A DNA stretch of 64,000 bases from Struthidea cinerea (lineage: Eukaryota; Chordata; Aves; Passeriformes; Corcoracidae). Within the stretch, counting starts at the first letter, position 1. Every line of letters starts with the position of its first letter. Below, piece after piece: positions 63,182 through 64,000 of the stretch. The stretch is taken from the NCBI GenBank assembly GCA_013397865.1, contig VZTI01003154.1, forward strand, positions 664,476-728,475. The letters are read 5' to 3'. Position numbers and translations under genes: made by a program. Below the pieces are notes generated by a model. That model saw only the letters and a program-made list of their open reading frames with translations, was not told the DNA's origin and did no database searches.

Positions 63182-64000
63182 ATATCCACCCCTTATTCTA
63201 TACCAATCTCATCATGTCCAGGTCCCACACTTTCCAGTACATCCCAAATAATCACAACCACCTTTCCTGTCTTTTGAGATATATGCAGACATATAGGCCC
63301 ATAGTCTATGTGCCATCCCTCTAAGATGTCCACTGAGTTCATTTAGTCCAGGACTTTGGGCTCCATCTGTCATATCAGTCCTTCAAAGAGAAAGAGATGA
63401 TATGTGGTGTTGGGACTACTACATGCTGAAGTCTGGTTCCATCATCACTCCACTTTGCTCGGTTTCATCAGTACTCACTCTTCATTAATCTGAGTAATTC
63501 TTACTGAAATACCATAGATATGGCATAAAGCAACCAGAGCAGTGATGAAATACAGTATTATTACAGTATTATACAGCAATTAACGCCATCATGGGTTGTT
63601 CTCACCCAAAATCAAATCCCCTTGAGCATATATTGGACTTTCCCATCCTTCTGCATTACCCACTGAGTGCACCCAGGTCCTTGAGCAAATGCAATCTCAT
63701 GGATGGATTTGCCCTTGCCCAAGACAGGAACAACCCAGAGTGCCCTCCACAAAATAATTTTCTATGTGCACTATAGGAACTTTATCCCCTTCTATAATGA
63801 GTGGGAACTTTATCCCTTCTACAATCCCCTCCACAATGGATGGAGTTAAGAGTTATGAAGCCTAGAACAGTGGTCTTCAAAGTGGGGTGTGTGCAAGACA
63901 ATCCAGTGGGGTGTAAGAAGAAAAGTATATGAAAGTTTTGATCAGGCAGGTCCAGCCAATTTAGCAGATCCGTAGCATTAACTAATCAGATGGCTTTTGC
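63182..64000 (-). mobile_element. Internal 3' region of the same ERV, decayed, continues past the window
   Basis: This sequence lies directly upstream, in element sense, of the 3' LTR and its polypurine tract, so it should be the 3' internal part of the provirus. I recognise its composition as avian ERVL internal sequence. No minus-strand reading frame of 60 codons survives, so it is non-coding now. A short near-repeat (GGAACTTTATCCC.TTCTA.AAT) occurs twice at about 63776-63830. The 5' part and 5' LTR would be right of 64000. Confidence 0.65.

Noticed and set aside
1..64000. CRISPR arrays, tRNAs, rRNAs, bacterial-type operons
   Set aside because: None seen; the sequence is eukaryotic, with spliced exons and avian repeats.

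Overview
The window looks like a vertebrate nuclear chromosome, almost certainly a bird. Three things point there: several degenerate CR1 LINE 3' ends, two LTRs of a family I recognise as a common avian ERVL-type element, and a spliced minus-strand gene whose protein is close to mammalian BICRAL over its whole length. There are no bacterial features, operons, CRISPR arrays, tRNAs or rRNAs.

The only gene I can identify is BICRAL (GLTSCR1L), a subunit of the non-canonical BAF (ncBAF/GBAF) chromatin-remodelling complex. It runs on the minus strand from a start codon at 59318 to a stop at 41854. Eleven coding exons join in consistent phase to give a complete protein of about 1090 residues. Exon 4 (1704 nt) carries a long S/Q/N-rich segment, exons 7-10 carry the GLTSCR1 domain, and exon 11 carries the C-terminal tail. 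Only 5 nt of 5'UTR precede the ATG in its exon, so the promoter and leader exon(s) lie further right, probably beyond 64 kb. A long AT-rich 3'UTR probably continues left from 41853 to about 38-39 kb.

Region by region: 1-38 kb is intergenic or deep intronic with no gene I can name. It holds CR1 pieces (10.4, 30.8, 34.0 and 36.8 kb), an ancient L2/CR1-like LINE (23.1-23.5 kb), a 380-bp sequence present twice in direct orientation (27.1 and 34.4 kb), a near-perfect 30-bp inverted repeat (31.5 kb), and microsatellites. 38-59.3 kb is BICRAL; a truncated solo LTR sits in intron 6 in gene orientation, 34 bp from a splice donor. 59.3-62.6 kb is BICRAL leader intron with a CR1 3' end. 62.66-64 kb is the 3' end of a decayed minus-strand ERV, with internal sequence running off the window.

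The observations most worth checking are: a frame-preserving alternative splice at BICRAL exons 5/6 using two acceptors 5 nt apart; the sense-oriented LTR with an intact TATA motif upstream of the exons encoding the GLTSCR1 domain; the uneven divergence of the duplicated 380-bp sequence; and a few weak orphan exon candidates on the gene-poor left side. I did not find a convincing undescribed system.
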